Shown here: one piece after another, positions 1-7,866 of the stretch
Layout: the number at the start of each line of letters is the position of its first letter
Position numbering within the stretch: the stretch's first letter is position 1
Translations under genes and position numbers: made by a program
The notes under the pieces: model-generated
Seen by the model: only the letters and a program-made list of their open reading frames with translations
Told to the model about the DNA's origin: nothing
The model's database searches: none
DNA from: Thalassospira sp. HJ
GTDB taxonomy: Bacteria; Pseudomonadota; Alphaproteobacteria; Rhodospirillales; Thalassospiraceae
Reading direction: 5' to 3'
NCBI RefSeq assembly: GCF_000948415.1
Contig: NZ_JYII01000021.1
Location: 1-64,000 of the forward strand
Length of the DNA: 64,000 bases

Positions 1-42
1 CGGACGTAAAAGTCCAAGGCCGCATCAACACCTCACGGATCC

Positions 43-68
43 GGGAGCCTGCGTATACGCAGGCTCCC
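43..68. repeat. 26-bp perfect palindrome downstream of secB
   Basis: A perfect inverted repeat without a loop (arms GGGAGCCTGCGTA and its complement) lies beyond the 3' end of secB. It has no T-tract on either side, so it is not a standard terminator. It is the outermost of three consecutive dyads between 43 and 143. It could be a protein-binding site, a cruciform or part of the 3' region of the gene to the left, which is outside the window. Confidence 0.6.
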
Positions 69-73
69 AAGTG

Positions 74-111
74 AAAAGAGGCACGAACATCATAGCAAAT
101 GTTCGTGCCTC
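74..111 (-). terminator. Probable secB transcription terminator
   Basis: Reading on the minus strand, a 13-bp stem (arms 78-90 and 99-111, GAGGCACGAACAT type) with an 8-base loop is followed by a run of four U. It lies 83 bases or more beyond the secB stop. The strong stem supports intrinsic termination, although the U-tract is short. Confidence 0.6.
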
Positions 112-120
112 TCAATGTAT

Positions 121-150
121 AAGGCCGCCAAACTGGCGGCCTTTGTCTTT
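121..150 (+). terminator. Terminator for the gene entering from the left
   Basis: The stem AAGGCCGCC/GGCGGCCTT with a 5-base loop is followed on the plus strand by a T-rich tail (143-158). This fits an intrinsic terminator of a plus-strand gene lying left of the window, converging on secB. It may work in both directions. Confidence 0.6.
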
Positions 151-193
151 ATATTGTTTTGGTATCGAACCAAAAGCAATATGATGGGGTCAA

Positions 194-694
194 TCAGGCG
201 TTGCCAGCCGGCTGACCTTCCATCTTTTTGGCAAATTTCTTGCGGAAAAGATCAGCAAAATCAATCTGCTGCATCATCAGCGGCGGGAAGCCACCATCTG
301 CAGTCAGGTCAGCGATGATCTTGCGGACATACGGGAACAGCAGGCGCGGAACTTCGATCATCAGAACCGGCAGGCGGTGTTCGTCAGAAACATTCAGCGT
401 TACCACAGCGCCATACTGCAGTTCGGCGATGAAAGCCACCTTGTCGGCAACGTCGGCTTTGACATTGATCTTGATGGTGACTTCGTGAAGTTTCTGGTCC
501 TGCGTGGTGCGGGCTTCAACATCAACGTCGATATTGATTTTCGGCTGCTGCTGCAGGGCAACGCTTTCCGGTGCGTTCGGGTTCTCGAACGACAGATCCT
601 TGATGTACTGGGTGTGGATCGTGATCGGATTTGCGGCCGGCTGCTGCTGTTGTTCTGCAGCGCCTTCTGCACCGGTGGTATTCTCGTCGGCCAT
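194..694 (-). CDS. secB: Protein-export chaperone SecB
   Basis: SecB is a cytosolic homotetrameric chaperone that keeps preproteins unfolded and hands them to SecA at the Sec translocon. The 166-residue product matches the family length (E. coli 155) and carries its hallmark C-terminal half, LFPYVRKIIADLT followed by GGFPPLMMQQIDF. The first 20 or so residues are a Gln/Ala-rich leader common in alphaproteobacterial SecB. A Shine-Dalgarno-like AAGGGAG lies about 10 bases upstream of the ATG at 694. It is transcribed alone, with strong hairpins at its 3' end. Identification is firm from the whole sequence. Confidence 0.96.
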   Translation of the reverse strand: MADENTTGAEGAAEQQQQPAANPITIHTQYIKDLSFENPNAPESVALQQQPKINIDVDVEARTTQDQKLHEVTIKINVKADVADKVAFIAELQYGAVVTLNVSDEHRLPVLMIEVPRLLFPYVRKIIADLTADGGFPPLMMQQIDFADLFRKKFAKKMEGQPAGNA

Positions 695-926
695 TAAAGT
701 CTAGCTCCCTTAGAGGTCATTTCGTCTTGATCAGAAAAAAGCTTTCAGTGCGGCCATTGGCCGTGGCTGAAATGCTTGTTACTGACGCCGCCCCGTTGCG
801 GCAGTTGAATTGGACTTGTTGGCCTAGCACGTCTGACACGGACGGGCAAGCCAATCAGAAGAGGCGCAAAGCCCTTATTTCTGCGGGTTTGCCTGATGTG
901 ATCCGGTCCCAGCCCCCCGGAATCAA
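695..926. other. Intergenic region upstream of secB
   Basis: No open frame here looks like a gene. It must hold the secB promoter on the minus strand, but I cannot point to a convincing -35/-10 pair. A short palindrome, GGCCATTGGCC, occurs near 753-763. The right-hand end runs into the inverted-repeat element at 927. Confidence 0.4.
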
Positions 927-1224
927 AGAAGGTTGACTAGAGCACATCGCGTTTAATTTGCATCATTTTGTTTGATTTTGGCGTGCCGTTTGGCAAGGCA
1001 CAGCGTGCAGAGCGATGCGGCGCATCGGTCAAACGTTGTAACACCGCGAAACGCCGCCAAAATCAAACCCTTCGGGCCGGGACAGTCTTTCGCCCCACTG
1101 CGTCAGGATCCTTGACCGTAGCCCCGCTACGCTCTGCGGATCTTTTCTTGTGCGACAGAAGACTGTCTCCGGCAAAATGGCGCAGATTAAACGCGACGTG
1201 CTCTAACATCTCGGTCAACCTTCT
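927..1224. repeat. Nested inverted-repeat element, about 300 bp
   Basis: The ends are inverted copies: AGAAGGTTGAC at 927-937 pairs with its complement at 1214-1224, and AGAGCACrTCGCGTTTAAT at 939-957 with its complement at 1186-1204 (one difference). Inside are two lobes. Lobe one is closed by TTTGATTTTGGCG (971-983) with its complement at 1055-1067 and contains a GATGCG-G-CGCATC hairpin at 1014-1026. Lobe two is closed by about 14 bp (1076-1089 with 1159-1173) and contains a CGTAG/CTACG hairpin at 1117-1131. No protein-coding signal is seen. It resembles a non-autonomous repeat or a structured RNA or DNA element; I cannot tell which. Only one copy is in the window. Confidence 0.75.
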
Positions 1225-1247
1225 GATTTTGTGATTTTCCCGTGAAT

Positions 1248-1880
1248 TCAGCGCGTCTCGTTTCGCGGGTCTTCTTTGGGTGGCAGATTGCGTGTGGTAT
1301 CCGCGTTATCACCAGTGCCGGCGTCGTTGCCGGTATCATTGGACGGATCATGCGGGCTGACATCTTCGAAATCGCCATCAATGATCGGCCCCGACCCGCG
1401 CGGGCGTGATCCGGTACGTCCTGCAGCGCCGCCAGCCCCACCCGGGCGATGGCCACCACCCTGGGTGCCACCGGAATAGGTCGCGCCAAAGCCGCCACCC
1501 CCGAAATTGGTGCGGATATTACCCGACTGGACAAGCTTCATGATGACCTTGGCCCCGACCAGCTGACGCAGCGGCGGCACCAGCAGCAGGAAGCCGAACG
1601 TATCGGTGACAAAGCCCGGGGTCAGCAGCAAGACACCGGCGACCAGAATGCAGATGCCGTCAAACAGTGCGCCGATGGGCATTTCGCCCTGATCCATCTG
1701 GCTTTGCGCCTTGGCAAGTGTTTGCAAGCCCTGGGCGCGCATCAGCGATGTGCCAATGATGGCAGTCAAGACAACCACGCCAATGGTCGGCCATAGCCCG
1801 ATCAGTTCGCCGGCCTGAATAAAGACCGCGATCTCGATGATCGGCATGGCGACGAATATCGCGAGAAAGTAAAAGCCCAT
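1248..1880 (-). CDS. fxsA: FxsA family inner-membrane protein
   Basis: FxsA is a small polytopic membrane protein; in E. coli its overproduction relieves F-plasmid exclusion of phage T7, and its normal role is unclear. Three hydrophobic segments are visible near residues 3-22, 27-45 and 72-100, with the family signature PIIEIAVFIQ at the N-terminus and LLLTPGFVTD in the third segment. At 210 residues it is longer than E. coli FxsA because of a Gly/Pro/Arg-rich, probably disordered tail from about residue 125 (GGGGFG, GGGHRPGGAGG). It diverges from the Tim44-like gene, an arrangement I associate with Rhodospirillales. Confidence 0.9.
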   Translation of the reverse strand: MGFYFLAIFVAMPIIEIAVFIQAGELIGLWPTIGVVVLTAIIGTSLMRAQGLQTLAKAQSQMDQGEMPIGALFDGICILVAGVLLLTPGFVTDTFGFLLLVPPLRQLVGAKVIMKLVQSGNIRTNFGGGGFGATYSGGTQGGGHRPGGAGGAAGRTGSRPRGSGPIIDGDFEDVSPHDPSNDTGNDAGTGDNADTTRNLPPKEDPRNETR

Positions 1881-2267
1881 TTCTTCTCCGTTTACTGGCG
1901 ATTTTTTAGCATAGCGGCCCGCAAGTATCGCTTTAACACATCATGTTTACGGCCAAAGCTGACGTCTTGCTGAAACTATTGCAGAAAACAACTTGGTTTT
2001 CAGGCATTTCTCATTAATCTGCACACTTAAGTTCGTTGGTTAGTTGGTTAGTTGGTGGGAACGCTAATGTGACAACGCGACAAAAATGCGGCAGATCGTC
2101 ATTTTCCGCTGAACCCCTGCCGTTGGTGCGGGCAAAGGTGAAGATGATCACATCTTCTGGCGCGATCGGCAGTTGCCCTTGCATTTGGTTAAGTTCATAC
2201 CATCTCTCGACCACGGTTGTGATATAAGTGCAACCAGTTTGAAACCACTAGGATCAAGAGACCGGTC
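1881..2267. other. Divergent fxsA / Tim44-like intergenic region
   Basis: This 387-base gap separates two divergently transcribed genes and so holds both promoters. The only clear structure is a short tandem repeat at 2035-2058. Small open frames on both strands (about 60 codons) have no ribosome-binding site or recognisable product, and I do not call them. Confidence 0.5.
2035..2058. repeat. Tandem octamer repeat GTTGGTTA, about 2.8 copies
   Basis: Two exact copies of GTTGGTTA are followed by GTTGGTGG. The 8-bp period is not a multiple of three and lies in non-coding DNA, so copy-number change would alter spacing, not a protein. It could be a slippage-prone tract between promoters. Confidence 0.7.
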
Positions 2268-2963
2268 TTGCAGTATTTCGATATATTCTTATTCGCTCTG
2301 ATTGCGGTTTTCCTTGTGCTGCGTTTGCGTGGCGTTCTGGGCCGGCGTACCGGCAATGAAAAACAGGGACCGTCCGATATCTTTGGCCGTCAGACTCATG
2401 ACAATGAAGGTCAGAACGACACCGCTCCTCAGACCGATAACGTTTATCGCCTGCCGGACTCCGGTAACGATCAGGAAGACGCAAATGTTCCGTCCGGTAC
2501 CTTTGCGACCCTGCAGCAGATCCAGAAACACGATCCGAACTTTACCCAGCAGGACTTCCTGAATGGTGCGCGTATGGCGTTCGAAATGATCGTCGAATAT
2601 TTCGCCAAGGGCGACAAGGATGGTCTGAACCCGCTGCTTTCGGCCGAGGTTTACAAGAATTTCGCCGCCGCCATTGATGCGCGCGCGGAAAAGGGCGAGC
2701 ATGAGGAAACCACCCTGGTCGGCATCAAGAGCGCATCGATCCACGATGCCAGCCTTGAAGGCCGCACCGCCTATGTCACGGTGAAGTTCGTGTCCGAGGA
2801 AGTCTCGGTCATCCGCAATGCCGAGGGTGATGTGGTGGATGGAGACCCCAATCAGGTGGTCGAGGCCGAAGACCTTTGGACATTCGCGCGCAACATCGAA
2901 AGCCGCGATCCGAACTGGCAGCTGGTGGCAACCGAAACTCCGGAAGAAGAAACCACCGACTGA
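2268..2963 (+). CDS. Tim44-like domain protein (TimA type)
   Basis: The 231-residue protein has one N-terminal hydrophobic segment (about 4-20, FDIFLFALIAVFLVLRLR) and a C-terminal Tim44-like/MRPL45-type domain from about residue 85 (ending near ESRDPNWQLV). The bacterial family is related to the mitochondrial import motor subunit Tim44; in alphaproteobacteria it is thought to be a membrane-attached protein, exact role unsettled. The start is TTG, chosen because the hydrophobic segment begins immediately after it and no in-frame ATG precedes it; the ribosome site is weak. It lies upstream of mltA and ends in a good intrinsic terminator. Confidence 0.88.
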   Translation: MQYFDIFLFALIAVFLVLRLRGVLGRRTGNEKQGPSDIFGRQTHDNEGQNDTAPQTDNVYRLPDSGNDQEDANVPSGTFATLQQIQKHDPNFTQQDFLNGARMAFEMIVEYFAKGDKDGLNPLLSAEVYKNFAAAIDARAEKGEHEETTLVGIKSASIHDASLEGRTAYVTVKFVSEEVSVIRNAEGDVVDGDPNQVVEAEDLWTFARNIESRDPNWQLVATETPEEETTD

Positions 2964-2993
2964 TCCGGGTTTCGTAAAGACCCAGCAGATATC

Positions 2994-3025
2994 AAAGGCG
3001 ATCCGACAAACGGGTCGCCTTTTTT
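2994..3025 (+). terminator. Intrinsic terminator after the Tim44-like gene
   Basis: An 11-bp stem (AAGGCGATCCG with CGGGTCGCCTT, one G-U pair) is followed by six T. It lies 31 bases past the stop codon and separates this gene from mltA, so mltA needs its own promoter between 3026 and 3126. Confidence 0.85.
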
Positions 3026-3126
3026 CATGTCCAGATAGCAAGGTGGGCGCGCAATTATCGCCTTGTTAAGCATGTCAGGGGCAAGATCGGGTTTTCGTAG
3101 AACTGTTCTGAAAAACGGATTCCATC

Positions 3127-4407
3127 TTGAAAAGACGACTGGTTTTATCGCGCAGCCTGTCCCTGATTGCCGTATTGGTAGGTGCCGGGGCGGCCCTGAT
3201 CTGGATGTTCTGGCCTCAAATCACCGGACAGATCGAACCCCCGGCCGAGGTTGAAGACAAACTGACGCTCCGCCCGGCGAGCTATGCCGAATTGGATGGC
3301 TGGCAGACTGATGATATGCGCGGTTCCGTGCGTGCTTTTGCCCGGTCGTGCAAGGCGATGCTCAGACGTGATGATGACCGGGCCGTTGGCCCCGACCCGC
3401 GCATGGGAACGATTGGCCAGTGGCGCGATCTGTGCCAGACGGCGGTCACACTTGATGTCAAAAGCCTTCGCAAGGAAGACGCGCGCGCGTTCTTTGAAAG
3501 TGGCTTCAGACCGTATCTCAGTGGCAATCGCGATGAACCGGAAGGCCTGTTTACCGGCTATTACGAGCCGGAATTACAAGGCCAGCTGGCCCGTGGTGGG
3601 GCGTATCAAACCCCGCTTTATCTCAAACCAAATGACATGGTTTCAATCGATCTTGGCGAGTTTCGCGAGGATCTGAAGGGTACCAGGCTGGTCGGACGGA
3701 TATCGGGTGATGCCGTAAAACCCTATTACGACCGCGAAGCGATCGAGGAAGGTGCGCTTTCCGACCGTGATCTTGAACTGGTCTGGGTCGATGACGCGGT
3801 GGATGCGTTTTTCTTGCAAATTCAGGGGTCTGGCCGAGTGGTTCTGCCTGATGAAAGTGTGCTTCGGGTGGGCTATTCCGCGACCAACGGCCATCCTTAT
3901 TTCGCCATCGGGCGGGAATTGATTGCGCGCGGGGTGCTAACGCGTGAAACCGTATCGCTGCAATCGATCCGCAAATGGCTGCATGACAATCCCGATGAAG
4001 CCGATGCGGTGATGAATACCAACGCATCTTACGTATTTTTCCAGCCGCTTAAGGTCGATCCCAATGACCCCGAAGCCGGTCCGCTGGGATCGCAGGGTGT
4101 GCCGCTTGAACCGGGTCGGTCATTGGCAGTCGATCGGCGTTTCCACGCCATGGGCGTTCCGGTCTGGCTTGAAACCAGCGATCCGATGAATGAAGACCGC
4201 AAGTTCCGCCGTTTGATGGTCGCCCAGGATACTGGTGGGGCCATTCGCGGGCCGGTCCGCGGTGATATCTTCTTTGGCCCGGGCGAAGATGCCGCCCTTT
4301 TTGCCGGTCACATGAACCGGCAGGGCCGGAAATATGTGCTCCTGCCCAACAGCATTGATCCCGCAGGCTGGCAGACCGAGGACGCAACAGCAGGGAACAA
4401 TTCATGA
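3127..4407 (+). CDS. mltA: Membrane-bound lytic murein transglycosylase A
   Basis: MltA cleaves the MurNAc-GlcNAc bond of peptidoglycan, forming 1,6-anhydro ends, in the periplasm. The 426-residue product has a basic N-terminus and hydrophobic segment (about 8-30), here without an obvious lipobox, so it may be anchored by an uncleaved helix. The MltA domain (FTGYYEPEL, near residue 138) is followed by the 3D domain with its conserved aspartates (AQDTGGAIRGPVRGDIFFG, near 365). The start is TTG at 3127, directly before the KRR signal. The stop overlaps the next gene by ATGA, so the two are translationally coupled. Confidence 0.93.
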   Translation: MKRRLVLSRSLSLIAVLVGAGAALIWMFWPQITGQIEPPAEVEDKLTLRPASYAELDGWQTDDMRGSVRAFARSCKAMLRRDDDRAVGPDPRMGTIGQWRDLCQTAVTLDVKSLRKEDARAFFESGFRPYLSGNRDEPEGLFTGYYEPELQGQLARGGAYQTPLYLKPNDMVSIDLGEFREDLKGTRLVGRISGDAVKPYYDREAIEEGALSDRDLELVWVDDAVDAFFLQIQGSGRVVLPDESVLRVGYSATNGHPYFAIGRELIARGVLTRETVSLQSIRKWLHDNPDEADAVMNTNASYVFFQPLKVDPNDPEAGPLGSQGVPLEPGRSLAVDRRFHAMGVPVWLETSDPMNEDRKFRRLMVAQDTGGAIRGPVRGDIFFGPGEDAALFAGHMNRQGRKYVLLPNSIDPAGWQTEDATAGNNS

Positions 4408-4769
4408 TCCGTCATATCGTCCTTCTGCAGATCCCAAGCTACACCGACCCGGCCGAGGTCGAGACCATGATTCGTCAGCTTGAACAGGCCGCCCTTGCCG
4501 TTCCAGGCGCGTTGGCCTTTTGCGGTGGTGCGAAGTTGCCCGGAAGCGGATTGAGTCAGGGATTCACCCACGCGGTAAATATCGATTTTGTCGATGAGGC
4601 GGCACGCGATACCTATCTTGCGGAACTGGATCGTGACCGTGTGGGCGGCAGGCTGTCCGAGATGACCGAAGGCGGTCTTGGCGGCATCCTGATCATGAAC
4701 ATCAATATTGATAATATTAGTGCCCCGCAAAAGGGTACGGTTAAAAAGCCGCAACTGCGCTGGGAATAA
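4404..4769 (+). CDS. Dabb family (stress-responsive A/B barrel) protein
   Basis: The 121-residue protein begins MIRHIVLLQ, the typical first strand of the dimeric alpha/beta-barrel (Dabb) family, small proteins with a ferredoxin-like fold found in stress-induced proteins and a few enzymes. The later ThAVNIDFVDEAARDTYL stretch also fits. Its ATG overlaps the mltA stop by four bases, so it is co-translated with the transglycosylase. The last 25 residues (MNINIDNIS... onward) are an unusual extension. No catalytic function can be assigned. Confidence 0.8.
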   Translation: MIRHIVLLQIPSYTDPAEVETMIRQLEQAALAVPGALAFCGGAKLPGSGLSQGFTHAVNIDFVDEAARDTYLAELDRDRVGGRLSEMTEGGLGGILIMNINIDNISAPQKGTVKKPQLRWE

Positions 4770-4855
4770 TAAAATAAAAACATTTGATTATTCTTAATTT
4801 GATTATATGACCAGAGATCAGCGCGTAAAATCCTGCTTTCGGGATATTTTGCTGA

Positions 4856-6835
4856 TCAACCCGCTGATGCTGACGCTGCAATCGTCGCATCACGCGGTAA
4901 CTGGATGACAAACCGCGTGCCTTCACCCGGTTTACTATCCACAGCCAGATTGCCGGAATGGTTCTTGCAAATAATCGCGCGTGAGATCGATAAGCCCTGC
5001 CCGGTACCCTTGCCGATCTCCTTAGTCGTATAGAACGGATCAAAGATGCGTTTTCGCACTTCTTCGGGCATGCCGGTGCCATTGTCAGTGACGACCATAT
5101 AGACCGAATTTTCATCCTGGCAGGCGGTGATGGTGATGAGGCCATCTTGCGGGTCGCCTTGATCGCGTCGTTCCTTGATGGCATCGGCCGCGTTAATGAT
5201 CAGATTGACCAGAACCTGTCCCAATTCGCCGGAATTGACGACAAGCGGGGCGATTGTGTCGTCAATCTCGGTCTTGAGTTCGGCGACATAACGCCACTGA
5301 TTGGTTGTGACGGTGACCGCATTGCGGATCACTTCGTTAAGGTTGGTCAGCTGCGCGTTGCTTTGTCCCGGATGGGAGTAAATCTTGATCGCCTTGACGA
5401 TATCGGTAATGCGCTTAAGGCCATCTTCGGTTTGCTCGAGCGCATCGGGCATTTCTTCGCGCAGGAAGTCGACATCATAGCGTTCATTGAGCGGGGCGAT
5501 GACCGCTTGTCTTTTGTTTTTGATCAGCTCGTCCTCAAGCTCCTTGGCGTAGGACGACAAGCGGTTGGCAGCATCCTTGATAAAGCCGAGGTTGGAATCG
5601 ACAAACTGGATCGGAGTGTTGAGCTCGTGCGCGATGCCACCCGCCAAGGTTCCGAGGCTTTCAAGACGTTGCTTGCCAAGCTCGGTGAATTCTTCGCGGC
5701 GGCGGTCTTCGGCCTTGCGATGCAGTTCCGACACATCGGTCGAGACAATCACCCGCCCGCCATCGGGCAAGCGGCACATGTGGTTGAGGATAATGCGTTG
5801 ATCAAATAGCTGAAATTCCCATTGTGCCTGTTCTTCCAATCCTGCCATTTGTTCAAGTTGAATGCGGATGCGGTCTTCCTCAGACACCGTGCGGCTTTTA
5901 AGAGAGACATCGACAGACGGCATCAGACCAACATTATGGACCTGTTCGAATACCATCCGATCAAGCGGGATTGACATGCCTTCGGGGATGGCATCGAGTT
6001 CATACATCTCGCGACAGGCGCGGTTGATGTGGATGACCTGATCCACGCCATTAATAATGGTAACGGCTTGGGGAATGTTTTGCAGGGCGGCATACAGGCG
6101 ATCTTCCGCCTGAACGCGGCGATTGTCGGTTTCTCGCAAGACATCTTCGGCCCGGTTGCGATAGGCCAGTAAGGCGGTCGACATGGTATTGAAACTGTGC
6201 GCGGTGTCAGCCAGTTCATCCTGTCCGCGCAGTTCCATGGTATAGCCGAAATCACCAGCTGCCACACGGGCGGCGGCATCCTGAAGCCGGCTAAGCTGGC
6301 GGGTCAGAAAACCGCCCAGCATGCTGCCAAATGCGGCAACCAGCAGGATTTCAGCCGCCGCGATGCCGAGCATCCATTCGCCAGCTTCGGCAAGGGTTTC
6401 ATGAAGTTGTGTTGTCGACAGGCCAAGTTCGACCGTTCCAAAAACCGTACTGCCGATCACAATCGGGGACGAAACATCATAGATATTGTCGATTTCGGCA
6501 TCAGCAATGGTTTGATCGGCAACAAACGGACGCTTGAGAATCATCGCATCGCCAGCTGACGCTAGAACATCCCCCTCGGCGTGGCGCACCCGGGCATAGG
6601 AAATGCCAGGATTATCAATCGCCTGGGTCACCAATTCGGTAATGGTTGCCAGATCAAGCGCCACGACTGCGTCGGTCGTCATGGTAGCAAGCAATTTTGA
6701 TGATGTGCGCGCCTGTTCGATCAAACGGGCTTCGTTCGAGGAGCGTAGATAGCCAAGCCCGCTGACGACAAGAACTGCCAGCAGGACAATTTCGATAAGG
6801 GCGATGCCAATGACCGTTTTTAGTCGGAATGACAT
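4856..6835 (-). CDS. Membrane sensor histidine kinase (HAMP-PAS-HisKA-HATPase)
   Basis: This 659-residue sensor kinase has a first membrane helix at about 8-30, a periplasmic loop of about 120 residues, a second helix near 155-176, a HAMP linker to about 230, a PAS domain near 245-370, a phosphoacceptor helix with H403 (GGIAHELNTP) and an HATPase domain with N, G1 and G2 boxes (NLIINAADAI, DNGTGMP, GTGQGLSIS). Its start lies inside the 3' end of the PhnD-like gene (16-base overlap), so the pair is coupled. This suggests that the binding protein feeds ligand information to the kinase. No response regulator or receiver domain is adjacent; the partner must be elsewhere. Confidence 0.93.
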   Translation of the reverse strand: MSFRLKTVIGIALIEIVLLAVLVVSGLGYLRSSNEARLIEQARTSSKLLATMTTDAVVALDLATITELVTQAIDNPGISYARVRHAEGDVLASAGDAMILKRPFVADQTIADAEIDNIYDVSSPIVIGSTVFGTVELGLSTTQLHETLAEAGEWMLGIAAAEILLVAAFGSMLGGFLTRQLSRLQDAAARVAAGDFGYTMELRGQDELADTAHSFNTMSTALLAYRNRAEDVLRETDNRRVQAEDRLYAALQNIPQAVTIINGVDQVIHINRACREMYELDAIPEGMSIPLDRMVFEQVHNVGLMPSVDVSLKSRTVSEEDRIRIQLEQMAGLEEQAQWEFQLFDQRIILNHMCRLPDGGRVIVSTDVSELHRKAEDRRREEFTELGKQRLESLGTLAGGIAHELNTPIQFVDSNLGFIKDAANRLSSYAKELEDELIKNKRQAVIAPLNERYDVDFLREEMPDALEQTEDGLKRITDIVKAIKIYSHPGQSNAQLTNLNEVIRNAVTVTTNQWRYVAELKTEIDDTIAPLVVNSGELGQVLVNLIINAADAIKERRDQGDPQDGLITITACQDENSVYMVVTDNGTGMPEEVRKRIFDPFYTTKEIGKGTGQGLSISRAIICKNHSGNLAVDSKPGEGTRFVIQLPRDATIAASASAG

Positions 6836-7674
6836 TGATTGCTGTCCTCAACAACGACACCGGTGTCTTTTTTCGTCAGGCCAAGCCCGCGAATATCATC
6901 CCAATCCCCATCAATACCTGCTTCGATCCCCGTCATCCCCAACGGGGCGAGGGTTTCGGCATCAAGGGTGGTCAAAGCATTGCCAAGTTTTGTCGCTTCA
7001 TCCTCGCTGAGACGTCCATGAACGGCAAAGGCATGCGGGGAATAGGGTTCGGTCTGATAAAACACGCGCAACTGATCGCGGATGGCTTCGGGAATGGTGT
7101 TCCAGGTGCGTTTGACGCCACCCCCGGCAACGGTCAGACCATTGGCGACTGCCATATAGACTGAATCATGCGAGTTGACGTAGTTTTCACTGATGGAAAT
7201 ACCGCGTGCGGCAATTTCGGCACGGGGAATAACACTGGCGCCGAAGGCCGCCGGAGATGGAAAGGCAACTTCCTGACCGTCGAGATCATCAAGGGTTTCA
7301 ATCGCGCTGTCCTTGCGGGTGACCAGAAGACCGCGCAGACGGTGATTCTGCTGGCGGCCAATGGCGCGATAGCCGCTGACATCGCTGAAAACCACATAAT
7401 GATACGGGTTCATGTAGGCGACGTCATAGGCACCTTGGGCCAAGCAGGCCTCAAAGGTCGGAATGTCCTTGGCAGTGGCGAATTTTATGTTGTAACCGGC
7501 TTTCTGACCGAGCTTTTCAAGGATCGGCAACCAGATGCGAGCCAGACGGCTGGCCGACTGTTGCGGGACCACCCCGAAACTGAGCGATGTATGGTCATTT
7601 GCCTGCGCATCACTTGGCAGGGCGGTGGCAAAGGTCAGGGCAAAGGCCATAAGGGCGGTTTTACGAGCAGCCAT
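6820..7674 (-). CDS. PhnD-like periplasmic phosphate/phosphonate-type binding protein
   Basis: The product (284 residues from the ATG at 7674) has a signal peptide (MAARKTALMAFALTFATALP, cleavage after AQA) and a PhnD/phosphonate-binding fold: SFGVVPQQSA at the start, AYMNPYHYV near residue 85, then LRGLLVTRKDS and FPSPAAFGAS. The family binds oxyanions or phosphonates, but many members serve sensors and not transporters. No permease or ATPase gene is near, and the gene overlaps the histidine kinase, so a sensory role is likely. I chose 7674 because a GGAGA ribosome site precedes it and the signal peptide follows; an upstream in-frame start at 7743 would add 23 residues without function. Confidence 0.85.
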   Translation of the reverse strand: MAARKTALMAFALTFATALPSDAQANDHTSLSFGVVPQQSASRLARIWLPILEKLGQKAGYNIKFATAKDIPTFEACLAQGAYDVAYMNPYHYVVFSDVSGYRAIGRQQNHRLRGLLVTRKDSAIETLDDLDGQEVAFPSPAAFGASVIPRAEIAARGISISENYVNSHDSVYMAVANGLTVAGGGVKRTWNTIPEAIRDQLRVFYQTEPYSPHAFAVHGRLSEDEATKLGNALTTLDAETLAPLGMTGIEAGIDGDWDDIRGLGLTKKDTGVVVEDSNQCHSD

Positions 7675-7806
7675 TTCCGGTCTCCGACAGAGTTCCTTGA
7701 TGGTGCTGAATTTACGACATGGGAAAATCGACCAATATCCCAATATGGGGAGTGTGGTTTAGCTGGTTTTTGACACGGTTGTGATCGGGTACGGAAACAG
7801 GCAGTC

Positions 7807-7839
7807 AAAAACAAAAAACCCGCTGTTTCCAGCGGGTTT
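7807..7839 (-). terminator. rlmN upstream-side hairpin: terminator on the minus strand
   Basis: On the minus strand the stem AACCCGCTG/CAGCGGGTT with a GAAA-type loop is followed by TTTTTTGTTTTT. It sits downstream of the -strand direction from the PhnD/kinase promoter region only in coordinates; read on the minus strand it lies between position 7839 and 7807, upstream of rlmN. It would therefore stop any minus-strand transcript entering from above 7840 before rlmN. In that sense it insulates rlmN. Confidence 0.6.
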
Positions 7840-7866
7840 CGTGTGATCGGTCTCTGCAGTCTTGGT

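Noticed and set aside
2014-2227. Overlapping frames of about 65 codons on both strands in the fxsA intergenic region
   Set aside because: No ribosome site, no family match, and both are centred on the tandem GTTGGTTA repeat.
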